Shown here: in pieces, positions 9,138 through 18,860 of the stretch
Layout: each line of letters begins with the position of its first letter
How positions within the stretch are numbered: the first letter of the stretch is position 1
From: Gottfriedia luciferensis
GTDB lineage: Bacteria > Bacillota > Bacilli > Bacillales > Bacillaceae_G
Assembly: GCF_001712755.1 (NCBI RefSeq)
Contig: NZ_MDKC01000035.1
Span: forward strand, 223,012 to 287,011
Direction: 5' to 3'
DNA length: 64,000 bases
The notes under the pieces: model-generated
Database searches by the model: none
Told to the model about the DNA's origin: nothing
Seen by the model: only the letters and a program-made list of their open reading frames with translations
Program-made: the position numbers and the translations under genes

Positions 9138-10601
9138 TCAGTTAATGACTGTTTCTAAATAGCTTGTTATTTCCTTTGTCGTACCAGTTCTAACGATATT
9201 ATAAAATGGTGTTTTTGAAGCTATAATTTTCAAACAAATTTTTATAAACATTGCTTTTTCTAGTCTTTGTACATGATTATTCTGATCTCCATTTAATGCT
9301 TTTGCGACATCTTCACTACATTCAACAAGTAAAGCCTCAATATCACGACTTGTTGAGAGCTCCCAAAGCGTCCTTTCAAGCTCGAAAACTGTCTGAACTG
9401 TGTTTTTTACAAGCCCACTACCATTACACTCTGGGCATTTTTGATGTGTTGCTTCGATATGTGAATGAGCTGTTCTTTTACGTGTAAGTTCAAATAAACC
9501 AAGGTCAGAAAATCCAAATAGCTTTGTATATGCTCGATCATTTTTAAAGGCTTCCTTTAATTGATCACCTATACTTTTTTGCTGTTCAACGGACTTCATA
9601 TTTATAAAATCAATAATAATCATTCCACCAATATCACGAAGTCTTAATTGACGAACAATCTCAATTGCAGCTAATTGATTAGTATGATACACAGTTTCTT
9701 CACGATTATTTTTCCCGCTAAATTTACCTGTATTTACATCAATCACTGTCATCGCTTCAGTTTGCTCGATCAGTAGAAATGAACCATTTTTTAACCATAC
9801 AATTTGTTTAAAAGATTTTTCTATTTGTTCTTCAATTTTAAATGCCACAAAAATATTTTCATTTCCTCTGTAACTAATGATTTGAAGATCTTCAGGCAAA
9901 TAATTTTTATAAGAAGCTAAATCATCAATAATTAATTCACTAATTGTATCTTTAGGATGTAATTTAAAAAACTTAGTAAACAAGGAATTCGCTTCCCATA
10001 CACAAGTGATTTTTTTAAAGCTTTGATTTTTTAATGAATCATAAAATGTTTGAAAGCCTTTTAACTCATTTAAAATCACATCTGATTCAGCATTTTCACA
10101 TGAAGATCTGAAAATTAGCCCCTCATTATCACTTGTGTGATCTCGGCCAAATGCGTATAATTTATTTCGTTTCGATTCTTTTTTTATTTTATTTGAAACA
10201 GCAACTTGTTTTGTAAGAGGGAAGTATACAACGTAATCACCAGAGAACTCTAGATTATTTGTAAGCTTAGGACCTTTCTCATCAAACGCATCCTTTATGA
10301 CTTGAACCAAAATATATTGTCCTTTTTGGAACTTTTTTCTTATTAATTCGTCTTTATTGATTTCTGATTCTTTACCCTCAATTGTATCTTCGAATCTCAT
10401 AAAGCCATTTTTATTTAAACCTATATTTACAAAAATTGCATTTAATTTAGGCATTACTTCTTGGATTTGTCCTACATATATATTTCCTACATATGTATTT
10501 TGGTCTGCAGAAGAAAACCATTCAACTAGCTGTTCATTTTCAGTTACAGCAATTCTTTTCTCAGAATGTTTTACATTCATAATAACTTTCTTCAAATTCA
10601 T
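9138..10601 (-). CDS. rng: Ribonuclease E/G family endoribonuclease
   Basis: An RNase G-type endonuclease acting on 5'-monophosphorylated RNA and rRNA precursors. Visible parts are the N-terminal S1-like domain (VGNIYVGQIQEVMPKLNAIFVNIG), the DNase I-like catalytic domain with aspartates in MTVIDVNTGKF and MIIIDFINM, and the zinc-link motif CPECNGSG. The 487-residue length is that of RNase G; there is no RNase E scaffold tail. B. subtilis 168 lacks this gene, but some other bacilli have it at this place. It reads toward rplU, with the L21 leader between. Confidence 0.92.
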   Translation of the reverse strand: MNLKKVIMNVKHSEKRIAVTENEQLVEWFSSADQNTYVGNIYVGQIQEVMPKLNAIFVNIGLNKNGFMRFEDTIEGKESEINKDELIRKKFQKGQYILVQVIKDAFDEKGPKLTNNLEFSGDYVVYFPLTKQVAVSNKIKKESKRNKLYAFGRDHTSDNEGLIFRSSCENAESDVILNELKGFQTFYDSLKNQSFKKITCVWEANSLFTKFFKLHPKDTISELIIDDLASYKNYLPEDLQIISYRGNENIFVAFKIEEQIEKSFKQIVWLKNGSFLLIEQTEAMTVIDVNTGKFSGKNNREETVYHTNQLAAIEIVRQLRLRDIGGMIIIDFINMKSVEQQKSIGDQLKEAFKNDRAYTKLFGFSDLGLFELTRKRTAHSHIEATHQKCPECNGSGLVKNTVQTVFELERTLWELSTSRDIEALLVECSEDVAKALNGDQNNHVQRLEKAMFIKICLKIIASKTPFYNIVRTGTTKEITSYLETVIN

Positions 10602-10801
10602 CTTCCTAACTATGTATAGTATCTATCACATTTTATTCATTTAAATAGAAAAAAGCTAGTTAATATAATCTAATTAGTTAGTCTACTCACATGAATATTA
10701 GAAATTGAATATTAGATTAAGATTTCTGTTACATTCTTCTTTAAAGAAACCTTATTTTACCCTTTCTTTTACTTAATCCTGATATAGATAGGAGCGATTA
10801 T

Positions 10802-11368
10802 ATGGATATAATTCTATCAATTCTTATTCCAACCGTCCCCGAAAGAATGGGGTATTTAAATAAAATTATTAATGAATTAGATAAACAAAGTAAAACATAT
10901 CCAGTTGAAATATTAGTACTTTTGGAAAATAAAAAAAGAAGCATTGGTGAAAAAAGAAATGTTCTAATTGAGCAAGCAAAAGGAGATTATGTAGTTTTTA
11001 TAGATGACGATGATCGGATAGAACCGAATTATATCGAAACACTCTGCTCAGCAATCAATGAAACGCCAAATGTTGACTGTATTGTATTTGACGTTTTAGT
11101 AAATTTTAATAACCAATATTCTAAAGTTTGTAAATATGGGAAAGAGTTTGCACATGGGGAAGATGAAAATTATTATTATCGAAAACCAAATCATTTAATG
11201 TGCTATTCAAAAAAGATTGCCTCTGCACATAAATTTCTTAATATCAGTTTTGGAGAAGATGATGAATGGGGCAGACGAGTTTCAAACGATATAATAATTC
11301 AAAAAAGGATACCTTCAATATTGTATTACTATGACTATATTCCAAAAGATTCTTCGTGGTATGTTTGA
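10802..11368 (+). CDS. Short GT2-family glycosyltransferase-like protein
   Basis: A 188-residue GT-A fold protein. It begins ILSILIPTVPERMGYL, followed by EIGEKRN-like nucleotide-sugar contacts (SIGEKRNVLIEQAKGDY). The metal-binding acidic run VVFIDDDDRIEPNYIE is at about residues 63-77, and a second acidic stretch FGEDDEWGRRV lies near the end. It is shorter than most GT2 enzymes but has no obvious break. Donor and acceptor are unknown. It is a lone plus-strand gene between rng and spoIVFB, with its own ribosome site (AGGAGCG) and terminator, so it looks like a local insertion in an otherwise conserved block. Confidence 0.75.
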   Translation: MDIILSILIPTVPERMGYLNKIINELDKQSKTYPVEILVLLENKKRSIGEKRNVLIEQAKGDYVVFIDDDDRIEPNYIETLCSAINETPNVDCIVFDVLVNFNNQYSKVCKYGKEFAHGEDENYYYRKPNHLMCYSKKIASAHKFLNISFGEDDEWGRRVSNDIIIQKRIPSILYYYDYIPKDSSWYV

Positions 11369-11381
11369 ATAAAAACAACAA

Positions 11382-11410
11382 AAAATGGCCTCACTAGAGA
11401 CCATCTTTTT
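11382..11410. terminator. Bidirectional terminator after the glycosyltransferase gene
   Basis: An 8-bp stem with one mismatch (ATGGCCTC with GAGACCAT) lies 15 bases beyond the stop. It has T tracts on both strands, so it can end both this gene and the convergent spoIVFA-spoIVFB transcript. Confidence 0.75.
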
Positions 11411-11527
11411 GTTTGCAAACTTAATATTAAACTCTATTCTGAGCTGAAATTGTACTGGCTTCAACACTATAAAGCTGGCTTCATATCAAGCTATCTCAGT
11501 TTATAAAAATGTATAAAATAATGAAAT

Positions 11528-12388
11528 CTAACTAATTAATTCTTCAAGCGAGTAGGTTGCTTTCTTCTCAGTAAAGTAAGCATGTAATAATTCATTTTCA
11601 TCTAACATTTGTTGATTTTTTTTATCAAGAGAGAAGACAACATTGTATTTATAGCCTTTTTGAAAGTTAGAAAAAACTTGAAATAATTTTGTTTCTTTAT
11701 TCAAGGAGATCGATTTGATTTTTTGGATATATTGTTCGTTTCCATAAAACCGTTCCATTAAAAAACGTATAACAACAAAATGCCTATTTTTCCACTCACC
11801 CCATAAGGAAACGATTAAAAATAAAAGACAAACCCAAATTGTAATATTCATAGGCTGAATTATGATTGTAAGTAATGAGGATAACAATAAAAATACAAAA
11901 GATGAGTACAAGCTATATATATGAGCTCTAACGAACGGAAAGATCAATGAAAATAACTGATAGATTAATTTTCCTCCGTCTAATGGCCATATTGGTAATA
12001 AATTAAAACAAAGAATACTAAGATTATAATTGATAAAAAGTGTATAGAGGTTTTCAGGCATTAAATTCATTTGAAATAGGAAGTTAGCGATTATATATAA
12101 AGTTAAATGTTGAATGGGGCCAGAAATTGTAACAATAAACTCCTCGTAAGTTGGTCGATTCCCATGTTCATCAAGATCTACTACTCCCCCAAACGGAAGT
12201 AGCGTAATTTTATTTATTCTCCAATTAAATGAAGTAGCAGCAATGGCGTGACCTAATTCGTGGCAGAAAATAATAATTGATACAAACAATACTGACCAAA
12301 AATTAGCTGTCATAATGCCAATACATGCAATTAATAAATACAGTGGATGAACAGAAATTTTGGAAGGAAGAATTAGCCATTTATTCAA
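11528..12388 (-). CDS. spoIVFB: Stage IV sporulation intramembrane metalloprotease SpoIVFB
   Basis: A site-2-protease-type enzyme of the mother-cell-derived forespore membrane that cleaves pro-sigma-K. The zinc motif HELGH is at residues 43-47 and the third ligand Asp137 lies in PLDGGK, exactly as in B. subtilis. Six hydrophobic segments fill residues 15-200, and a soluble C-terminal domain follows. The 286-residue length is normal. It overlaps the end of spoIVFA by 8 bases, indicating translational coupling with its inhibitor or anchor. Confidence 0.95.
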   Translation of the reverse strand: MNKWLILPSKISVHPLYLLIACIGIMTANFWSVLFVSIIIFCHELGHAIAATSFNWRINKITLLPFGGVVDLDEHGNRPTYEEFIVTISGPIQHLTLYIIANFLFQMNLMPENLYTLFINYNLSILCFNLLPIWPLDGGKLIYQLFSLIFPFVRAHIYSLYSSFVFLLLSSLLTIIIQPMNITIWVCLLFLIVSLWGEWKNRHFVVIRFLMERFYGNEQYIQKIKSISLNKETKLFQVFSNFQKGYKYNVVFSLDKKNQQMLDENELLHAYFTEKKATYSLEELIS

Positions 12389-13151
12389 ATGGAATCACCT
12401 GTTTCGGATCTATAAATTTTTCCCCCATTTTAATTGCGAAATAATAAGTTCCTAGATTCCCTTCATCATTGGATGATACCGTTCCGATAACCTTTTTACT
12501 ATCTACTTCGTCATAAACTTTTACATTAGTTGTTCCTAATTTTCCGTACCAAGATTCAGAACCATCTGCGTGTTGAATAATGACCGTATTCCCTAAATTA
12601 TCTTTCTTTCCTACAAAAAGTACTCGACCTTTTTTGATTGACTCTACTTTTTGGTTAGCTTCAGTTTGAATCAATATACCTTGACCGTCCGTTTTAAAAC
12701 TTTGCAGTACTTTACCACTTGCAGGAACAGCATAATTATCATTTCCTACATTCTCTTTGTGATCATTTAATTGTGGTAAAAAAGCGATAGGACTCCCAAA
12801 CCGATCTTCATACCATTTCTGTAAGGAAGCAAACTGAAATTCACTTTCATAAACTTGTGAAAGACCATGCCGAACTTGAGATGCCATAGGTGAGTTACTT
12901 TTTAAGATGATGGCTAAAGCTAGTACAATAATCGCACATAATAAACTTCTAAACATAAAGTTAGAGTTATTCATTATTTTCTTACCTTGCTCTTCTACCA
13001 AGTCATCATAAGTATAAGTGTATCCACCCTCAGTATTTTGCACTTCTTTTACCGGAAATTTGCTCATCAATTGATTCGGATTTCCCCATTTTTCTTCTTG
13101 TTCACGACGTTTAGCGATCCGCTTTCTTATATCATCTACGCGCTTACTCAA
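12381..13151 (-). CDS. spoIVFA: Stage IV sporulation protein SpoIVFA (SpoIVFB regulator)
   Basis: Holds SpoIVFB inactive in the outer forespore membrane until forespore signalling cleaves it. The 256-residue protein has a charged N-terminus (VDDIRKRIAKRREQEEKWG), one membrane span (about 67-83) and a C-terminal LytM/M23-like domain (about 145-250). The LytM domain shows QHADGSESWYGKL, a degenerate form without the full metal-binding set, as in the family. It is directly upstream of and overlapping spoIVFB. Confidence 0.93.
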   Translation of the reverse strand: MSKRVDDIRKRIAKRREQEEKWGNPNQLMSKFPVKEVQNTEGGYTYTYDDLVEEQGKKIMNNSNFMFRSLLCAIIVLALAIILKSNSPMASQVRHGLSQVYESEFQFASLQKWYEDRFGSPIAFLPQLNDHKENVGNDNYAVPASGKVLQSFKTDGQGILIQTEANQKVESIKKGRVLFVGKKDNLGNTVIIQHADGSESWYGKLGTTNVKVYDEVDSKKVIGTVSSNDEGNLGTYYFAIKMGEKFIDPKQVIPFE

Positions 13152-13284
13152 AGTGTCACCTCTCCTCGCAACCTAGTTATTTAATTTATATGAATCGATA
13201 GGACAACTTATGAGTAGATAATTTGAAAAGTGGACCAAGGTATTAGACAGGATTTTGGAAGTGATTAAAGAGGAAATTTGAGAA

Positions 13285-13321
13285 ATAAAAAAGAAAAACA
13301 CTTCGCTTTTTACGAAGTGTT
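13285..13321 (-). terminator. Terminator after minD
   Basis: A 9-bp perfect stem (13297-13305 with 13313-13321, AACACTTCG arms) begins within the minD stop codon. On the minus strand it is followed by TTTCTTTTTT. It ends the long mreB-to-minD transcript. Confidence 0.9.
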
Positions 13322-14114
13322 ATCGGATGCCAAATAATTTTTTCACTTTAAAGAAAATACTCTTTTCAGTCTCTAATGATTGTAATGGTACAGATTCCCC
13401 TAGCACTCTTCTTGCAATATTTCTATATGCGATAGAAGCTTTTGAATTTGGATTCATCGCTACAGGTTCACCACTATTAGTTGCCTTAATAACGTTTTCA
13501 TCATCTTGGACAATACCAATTAAATCTACAGCTAACATTGAAGTAATTTCATCAACATCTAAGCTATCTCTATTTTCCATCATATGACTTCTAATACGAT
13601 TGATTACTAGTTTAGGAGGTTCAATATCCTCTTGATCTAATAATCCAATAATACGATCTGCATCACGAATTGAAGAAACTTCAGGAGTTGTGACAACGAT
13701 CGCTTTATCTGCACCTGCTACTGCATTTTTATATCCTTGTTCAATACCAGCAGGGCAGTCTATTAATATATAATCATAGTCTTTTTTTAATTCATCAACA
13801 AGCTCTCTCATTTGTTCAGGAGAAACAGCAGTTTTATCGCTTGTTTGTGCAGCAGGTAATAAATATAAACATTCAAAACGCTTATCCTTTATTAATGCCT
13901 GATGCGTTTTACAGCGCCCTTCAACAACGTCCACTAAATCATAGACGATGCGATTTTCTAATCCCATGACAACGTCTAAGTTACGTAGGCCGATATCAGT
14001 GTCAATTAAGCACACTTTTTTTCCAAACATCGCTAATGCTGTTCCTAAATTTGCTGATGTAGTTGTTTTACCAACTCCACCTTTACCAGATGTAATTACT
14101 ATAGCCTCTCCCAC
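13320..14114 (-). CDS. minD: Septum-site determining ATPase MinD
   Basis: A membrane-associated ParA-type ATPase that recruits MinC to block division away from midcell. It has the deviant Walker A motif SGKGGVGKTT at residues 9-18, DTDIGLRNLD, and the Walker B stretch YILIDCPAG. The C-terminal amphipathic helix KSIFFKVKKLFGIR anchors it to membrane. The 264-residue length is standard. It starts two bases after minC in the conserved mreBCD-minCD cluster. Confidence 0.97.
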   Translation of the reverse strand: MGEAIVITSGKGGVGKTTTSANLGTALAMFGKKVCLIDTDIGLRNLDVVMGLENRIVYDLVDVVEGRCKTHQALIKDKRFECLYLLPAAQTSDKTAVSPEQMRELVDELKKDYDYILIDCPAGIEQGYKNAVAGADKAIVVTTPEVSSIRDADRIIGLLDQEDIEPPKLVINRIRSHMMENRDSLDVDEITSMLAVDLIGIVQDDENVIKATNSGEPVAMNPNSKASIAYRNIARRVLGESVPLQSLETEKSIFFKVKKLFGIR

Positions 14115-14116
14115 AG

Positions 14117-14800
14117 TTACATCATGCCCCTTTCTAACCTTGTCAAACTAGGTCTAAGATGAGTCAGAAATTGTATGCGATCGACAATGATTTGGCTGTC
14201 TTCGTTTATATACGCGCATTCCATCTCATTGCCTTCATCACCATAATGATCCGGTGCTCTGTTCATTATGCTGCAAATTCTCAACTGCATTGGTCTCATT
14301 ATTGATGCCGCAATAACTGCCTCCTTATTACCATTAAAACCGGCATGAGCAGTACCTCTTAGTGCACCCATAATAAAGATATTTCCACCCGCAATAACAG
14401 TTCCACCTGGGTTAACATCACCGATTAACAGTAAATCACCTTTCACTTGGAGAATCTGACCGGATCTTACCATTCTACAAATAGGTACAATTTCCTCCCT
14501 TTTCATCCATTCAATAGCATCTTGTTTCGAAATCACATTACTTTCGATTGTTTCAACCACAAGATTATTCTTTTTACGAACAATTGAACGAATAATTTCA
14601 TCTTGTTCGGGAGATAAAAAACGATTTCCTATTTTTAAACGAACTGCAAGTAAGGGACGATCATTGCTCTCAAACAAGTGGGTAGACAGTCTTTCTTCAA
14701 TTTCATCTACTAAAATTTGAAAAGAACATGTATCATCGAGGTGCAGTGTTAGACCATCTTTCGTTCCTTTTATTGTAACATATTGTTGCCTCTGTTCCAT
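14117..14800 (-). CDS. minC: Septum-site determining protein MinC
   Basis: The FtsZ polymerisation inhibitor partnered with MinD. The 227-residue protein has an N-terminal MinC_N domain (about 5-100) that acts on FtsZ. The C-terminal beta-helix domain (about 110-215) has the repeated glycine turns [20 protein letters not shown] and [10 protein letters not shown] and binds MinD. It lies between mreD and minD in the same orientation and is likely co-transcribed with both. Confidence 0.95.
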   Translation of the reverse strand: MEQRQQYVTIKGTKDGLTLHLDDTCSFQILVDEIEERLSTHLFESNDRPLLAVRLKIGNRFLSPEQDEIIRSIVRKKNNLVVETIESNVISKQDAIEWMKREEIVPICRMVRSGQILQVKGDLLLIGDVNPGGTVIAGGNIFIMGALRGTAHAGFNGNKEAVIAASIMRPMQLRICSIMNRAPDHYGDEGNEMECAYINEDSQIIVDRIQFLTHLRPSLTRLERGMM

Positions 14801-14850
14801 GATAAGTGTTCACCCCGATTGTATAATTCGACATGCACCCGAAAAATCCT

Positions 14851-15369
14851 TTATTTTTCCTCATTATTTTCACTAATTGTTCTTAATAATGATGAAAAAG
14901 GATATGCAAAAATTAATATAAATAGTGCATTCAGTAATAATGTCGGCAATAATCGATGATTCAAAAAGTATAGATTATTCATATTAGTAAATCCGAACAA
15001 CGCATTTAATCCGTATACTAAATATTCTAAGGCTACAGTCCATATTAAAACAAGAATACTTCGAACGAATAAATTCGCATAAAGTATTTTAATTGCTTGA
15101 CTTATTAAAAAGATAAATAACGGAAAAGCAGCTAAATATATACCTATAATCTCTGTATAAACAATATCATAAATGAATCCAAAGATAACACCATAAAAAA
15201 GTGCCTTCTTCGGATCGTAATATAATGTAATAAATAATAAACCAAAAAATAAAAAATGTGGAACAATAATCGCATTATGACCAAGAATGTTTGGCGATAC
15301 AGTTGATACATAAATGTTTTCTAATATAAACAGAAATGTTAAAAGGAGAGGTAAACCATACTTACTCAT
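14851..15369 (-). CDS. mreD: Rod-shape determining membrane protein MreD
   Basis: A 172-residue integral membrane protein with about five spans. Key stretches are LPLLLTFLFILENIY, HNAIIVPHFLFFGLLFITLYY and YGVIFGFIYDIVYTEIIG, the last typical of MreD. It works with MreC, MreB, RodA and PBPs in sidewall synthesis. Sequence conservation is low in this family, so the call also rests on its place 7 bases after mreC and before minC. Confidence 0.92.
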   Translation of the reverse strand: MSKYGLPLLLTFLFILENIYVSTVSPNILGHNAIIVPHFLFFGLLFITLYYDPKKALFYGVIFGFIYDIVYTEIIGIYLAAFPLFIFLISQAIKILYANLFVRSILVLIWTVALEYLVYGLNALFGFTNMNNLYFLNHRLLPTLLLNALFILIFAYPFSSLLRTISENNEEK

Positions 15370-15376
15370 TTACTAA

Positions 15377-16231
15377 TTACTCTCCTTTCTGTGGCTGATC
15401 AATTGAACGCTTTACAGCTAGCACATGATTTATGTCATTAAAATCTGCTTGCGGTTTAATATAAGCTGTTTGTGTTAGCCCATGTTCATCAGGCACAACT
15501 TCCTCAACTTTACCTATTGGAAGATTAGCTGGGAAAACACCACCAAGACCTGAAGTCACAACAATTTGTCCTTTTTTTACTTTTGCATTTGAAGGAATTC
15601 GTTTGAATAATAAAGCTTGTTTCTCAACATCATAACCTTCTATCAAACCAAAAACCGTATCTTTTTGCTGAATTTTAGCAGAAATTCGATTTGTGCGATC
15701 TGAAGAACTTAATAATTGTACAGTGGATGAAAATTTAGAAACATTTTTAACTTTACCAATTAAGCCTTTAGAAGTGATAACTGCCATTTCTTTTTCAATA
15801 CCACTTATCGATCCTTTATCAATGGTAATAATTTGTTGCCATTTATCCGGATCTCTTATCGTTACTGTAGCTTGAAATGTATCATAATCACTTAAGCTTT
15901 TTTTAATTCCAATCATGTCTTTTAATTCTTTATTTTCTTTTTCTAATGCTTTCTCACGTACAGATAATTCAACATATTTATCGAGCTTACTTTTCAAAAC
16001 TTGATTTTCATCATATGTATCTTTTAAGTCCGCAATATTATTAAATAAACCCGCAATAAGTTGTGCGGGCTTATTAAATACTTTTTCAGTCAGACTTACT
16101 GTATCTTTAATAAACTGCTCAGGAATTGAAAGGTTTCTATTACTTCTTAAAGAATAACCTAGAAGTGCCACTAGTAAGATAATAGCAGCTAAGACAATCA
16201 TTAAACGTTTATTTTGAAAAAATTGTGGCAT
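15377..16231 (-). CDS. mreC: Rod-shape determining protein MreC
   Basis: A bitopic protein that scaffolds the elongation machinery outside the membrane. The 284-residue protein has one N-terminal span (about 8-26, LMIVLAAIILLVALLGYS), a coiled coil (about 65-108) and two beta-barrel lobes. The lobes include VITSKGLIGKVKNVS and VVTSGLGGVFPANLPIGKVEEV, hallmarks of the family. It lies between mreB and mreD. A perfect hairpin in the mreB-mreC gap may affect its expression. Confidence 0.95.
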   Translation of the reverse strand: MPQFFQNKRLMIVLAAIILLVALLGYSLRSNRNLSIPEQFIKDTVSLTEKVFNKPAQLIAGLFNNIADLKDTYDENQVLKSKLDKYVELSVREKALEKENKELKDMIGIKKSLSDYDTFQATVTIRDPDKWQQIITIDKGSISGIEKEMAVITSKGLIGKVKNVSKFSSTVQLLSSSDRTNRISAKIQQKDTVFGLIEGYDVEKQALLFKRIPSNAKVKKGQIVVTSGLGGVFPANLPIGKVEEVVPDEHGLTQTAYIKPQADFNDINHVLAVKRSIDQPQKGE

Positions 16232-16282
16232 TCTTACACCCTCTTATAACAATTCAACTTTTTGTTCTAACGATTTCATGAA

Positions 16283-16314
16283 TGTAATCCTCACTAATTA
16301 TAGTGAGGATTACA
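16283..16314. other. Perfect 14-bp hairpin between mreB and mreC
   Basis: Arms TGTAATCCTCACTA and TAGTGAGGATTACA pair without mismatch around a 4-base loop. Neither strand has a T tract after the stem, so it does not look like an ordinary terminator. It lies 52 bases upstream of the mreC start and 92 bases after the mreB stop on the same transcript. An mRNA-stability element, a partial terminator or a protein-binding palindrome are all possible. Confidence 0.75.
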
Positions 16315-16406
16315 AATTCCAACTAATCTTCTTATTAAAGAACTTATATAGTAGTTCACTTTTTTTAGAAAACTAGCTTATTTTTTAAAACATTTTCAAT
16401 TCAATT

Positions 16407-17447
16407 TTATCGATATTGATTTGAATTTGCACCGAAATTCTTTTTGAAAATATCGATATTATCTAACGCTTTACCTGTCCCCATTGCAACACAGTCAAGA
16501 GGGTCTTCTGCAACTATTACAGGCATATTTGTTTCTTGAGCAATTACTTTATCAATATTACGAAGAAGTGCTCCACCGCCTGTAAGTACGATTCCACGAT
16601 CAATAATGTCTGCTGATAACTCAGGTGGCGTTTTCTCTAATGTATTTTTTACAGATTCAACAATTGCCGCAACTGTATCACTTAATGCTGTTGCAATTTC
16701 TTCTCCATGGATTGTAATTGTTTTAGGTAAACCTGAAATTAAATCACGACCACGAATATCCATTTGTTCATCTGATTCACTTTTAATAGCTGAACCAATT
16801 TCAAGCTTTAACTGTTCGGCAGTTCGTTCACCGATTGATAAGTTATAGTTCTTTTTAATATATTGAATGATCGCTTCGTCCATATCATCACCGGCAGTAC
16901 GAATCGATTGACTTGTAACGATACCACCTAATGAGATAATTGCAACTTCAGTTGTTCCTCCACCGATATCAACAACCATACTACCTGTCGGTTCCATAAC
17001 CGGTAAATTAGCACCAATTGCAGCAGCAAACGGTTCTTCAATTAAGAATGCATCGCGTGCACCAGCTTGTCTTGTTGCATCGATAACGGCTCTTTTTTCA
17101 ACAGCAGTAATACCTGATGGTACACATACCATTACGTAAGGTTTACGTGAGAAAAATCCGTTACTTTTTTGAGCTTGATCAATATAATGCTTCATCATTG
17201 TTGCTGTTGTTTCAAAATCAGCAATTACACCATCTTTCATTGGTCTAGTTGCAACAACATTTCCTGGAGTACGACCAATCATTAGTTTTGCTGAGCCACC
17301 TACAGCAACAATTTGTTTCGTATCCGTCCTTAAAGCAACAACAGAAGGTTCTCTAACCACTATTCCTTTTCCTTTTACAAAGACTAAAGTATTTGCCGTA
17401 CCTAAGTCTATTCCTAAATCACGAGTAAATCCACCTAATCCAAACAT
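16407..17447 (-). CDS. mreB: Rod-shape determining actin homologue MreB
   Basis: Bacterial actin that orients sidewall synthesis. The 346-residue protein has the phosphate-1 loop [15 protein letters not shown], the [16 protein letters not shown] phosphate-2 region and the adenosine motif [15 protein letters not shown]. The N-terminal [16 protein letters not shown] is typical of MreB and distinguishes it from Mbl and MreBH. It heads mreB-mreC-mreD-minC-minD, and the 135-base gap to radC holds a likely promoter. Confidence 0.97.
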   Translation of the reverse strand: MFGLGGFTRDLGIDLGTANTLVFVKGKGIVVREPSVVALRTDTKQIVAVGGSAKLMIGRTPGNVVATRPMKDGVIADFETTATMMKHYIDQAQKSNGFFSRKPYVMVCVPSGITAVEKRAVIDATRQAGARDAFLIEEPFAAAIGANLPVMEPTGSMVVDIGGGTTEVAIISLGGIVTSQSIRTAGDDMDEAIIQYIKKNYNLSIGERTAEQLKLEIGSAIKSESDEQMDIRGRDLISGLPKTITIHGEEIATALSDTVAAIVESVKNTLEKTPPELSADIIDRGIVLTGGGALLRNIDKVIAQETNMPVIVAEDPLDCVAMGTGKALDNIDIFKKNFGANSNQYR

Positions 17448-17582
17448 ATGTATCTCCCTTTCTAAAACTTACAACTTAAATTCATATTTAAAGTATCTAT
17501 ACTATATTCTCTTATCGTTAGTAAATAACAGGTTTTTATCCATAACTTACATTATAAAACAATTAGTTACTAATGAACACCC

Positions 17583-18269
17583 TTAAACGCAACCTTTTTC
17601 TTTTAAACTGACATACTTATGTTCACCAATTATGATGTGGTCTAGTAATTCGATTCCAATTATTTTTCCACATTCAACTAATCGTTTTGTTACTTCGATA
17701 TCTTCTCGACTTGGAGTAGGATCCCCACTCGGATGATTGTGTAAGCAAATAATCGAGCTTGCAGATCTACGAAAAGCTTCTTTAAAAACTTCACGAGGAT
17801 GAACAATCGATGCATTTAAACTACCTTTAAAAATAGTTTCGCGGGCAATAACTTGATTTTTCGTATTTAAGTATAAACATACAAAATGTTCTTGTTCAAG
17901 AAATCGCATTTCATCCATCATAAATTTTGCACAATCATCTGGACTTTTAATAATAAATCTTTCGTCATATTGAAGTCGATTAATTCTTTTTCCTAATTCA
18001 AAGGCAGCAATTAGCTGTACAGCTTTTGCTTCACCGATACCTTTAATATCAGATATTTCTTCAACAGACGCATTCATTAATAATCTTAGTCCATCAAATT
18101 TCAATAAAAGTTCGTTTGAAACTTTTAAAACCGATTCATTTTTTGTCCCAGTTCTTAATAAGATCGCAAGTAAATCCTGGTTAGACAAACTACCGGGACC
18201 AAATGTTAACAATCGCTCTCTTGGCCTTTCATCTTTCGGAAAATCTTTAATGAGAACCGAATTTGACAA
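17583..18269 (-). CDS. radC: RadC family JAB1/MPN-domain protein
   Basis: A 228-residue UPF0758 protein. The N-terminal helix-hairpin-helix part (about 20-100) contains SDIKGIGEAKAVQLIAAFELG. The C-terminal JAMM metal-binding domain carries CLHNHPSGDPTPSREDIEVT, with both histidines and the aspartate of the motif. Despite its name a direct role in DNA repair is doubtful, and its function is unresolved. It sits between maf and mreB as in B. subtilis. Confidence 0.94.
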   Translation of the reverse strand: MSNSVLIKDFPKDERPRERLLTFGPGSLSNQDLLAILLRTGTKNESVLKVSNELLLKFDGLRLLMNASVEEISDIKGIGEAKAVQLIAAFELGKRINRLQYDERFIIKSPDDCAKFMMDEMRFLEQEHFVCLYLNTKNQVIARETIFKGSLNASIVHPREVFKEAFRRSASSIICLHNHPSGDPTPSREDIEVTKRLVECGKIIGIELLDHIIIGEHKYVSLKEKGCV

Positions 18270-18290
18270 AGTATCACCTCAAATCAAAAG

Positions 18291-18860
18291 TTAAAAATTT
18301 AGTTCTCTTAGTTTTTTCTTAACTTTATTGATCGGAAGTCCAACAACAGAATAATAGTCGCCGTCTATTTTCTCTACAAATGTTCCGCCATATCCTTGTA
18401 TGCCGTAAGAACCAGCTTTATCCATCGGTTCATTCGTATTGATATAATCAATTATTTCTTGATCACTTAGTTCACTAAAGGTAATTTTTGTACATTGATA
18501 AAAGCTACTACTTTTACCTTCATTAATAATTGAAACTCCAGTAAAAACCTCGTGTGTTTTTCCAGATAGCATTTTTAACATGGCAAATGCATCTTCTTTT
18601 GAGGTAGGTTTACCTAGTTTTTTATCATTATAAGTAACGATCGTATCAGCACCGATTACTACTGCATTTGGAAATTTATTAGATACATCTATAGCTTTTT
18701 CTTCCGCCAATTTCAATACAATCTCAGAAGACTGCAAGTTCTGCTCCATTACTTCTTCAACATCACTAGTTTCAATGATAAAAGGGATATTTAACATGCT
18801 AAGAAGTTCTTTTCTTCGAGGAGATGCAGAGGCTAATATAAGTTTTTTCATTTCATTCAC
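18291..18860 (-). CDS. maf: Maf-type nucleotide pyrophosphatase
   Basis: A 189-residue Maf/YhdE-type hydrolase of non-canonical dTTP/UTP-like nucleotides, linked to septum formation in B. subtilis. Motifs are LILASASPRRKELLSML at the N-terminus, VIGADTIV in the centre, and AGSYGIQGYGG near the C-terminus. It lies 21 bases upstream of radC. It begins the maf-radC transcript after an 850-base gap that holds a repeat element. Confidence 0.95.
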   Translation of the reverse strand: MNEMKKLILASASPRRKELLSMLNIPFIIETSDVEEVMEQNLQSSEIVLKLAEEKAIDVSNKFPNAVVIGADTIVTYNDKKLGKPTSKEDAFAMLKMLSGKTHEVFTGVSIINEGKSSSFYQCTKITFSELSDQEIIDYINTNEPMDKAGSYGIQGYGGTFVEKIDGDYYSVVGLPINKVKKKLRELNF

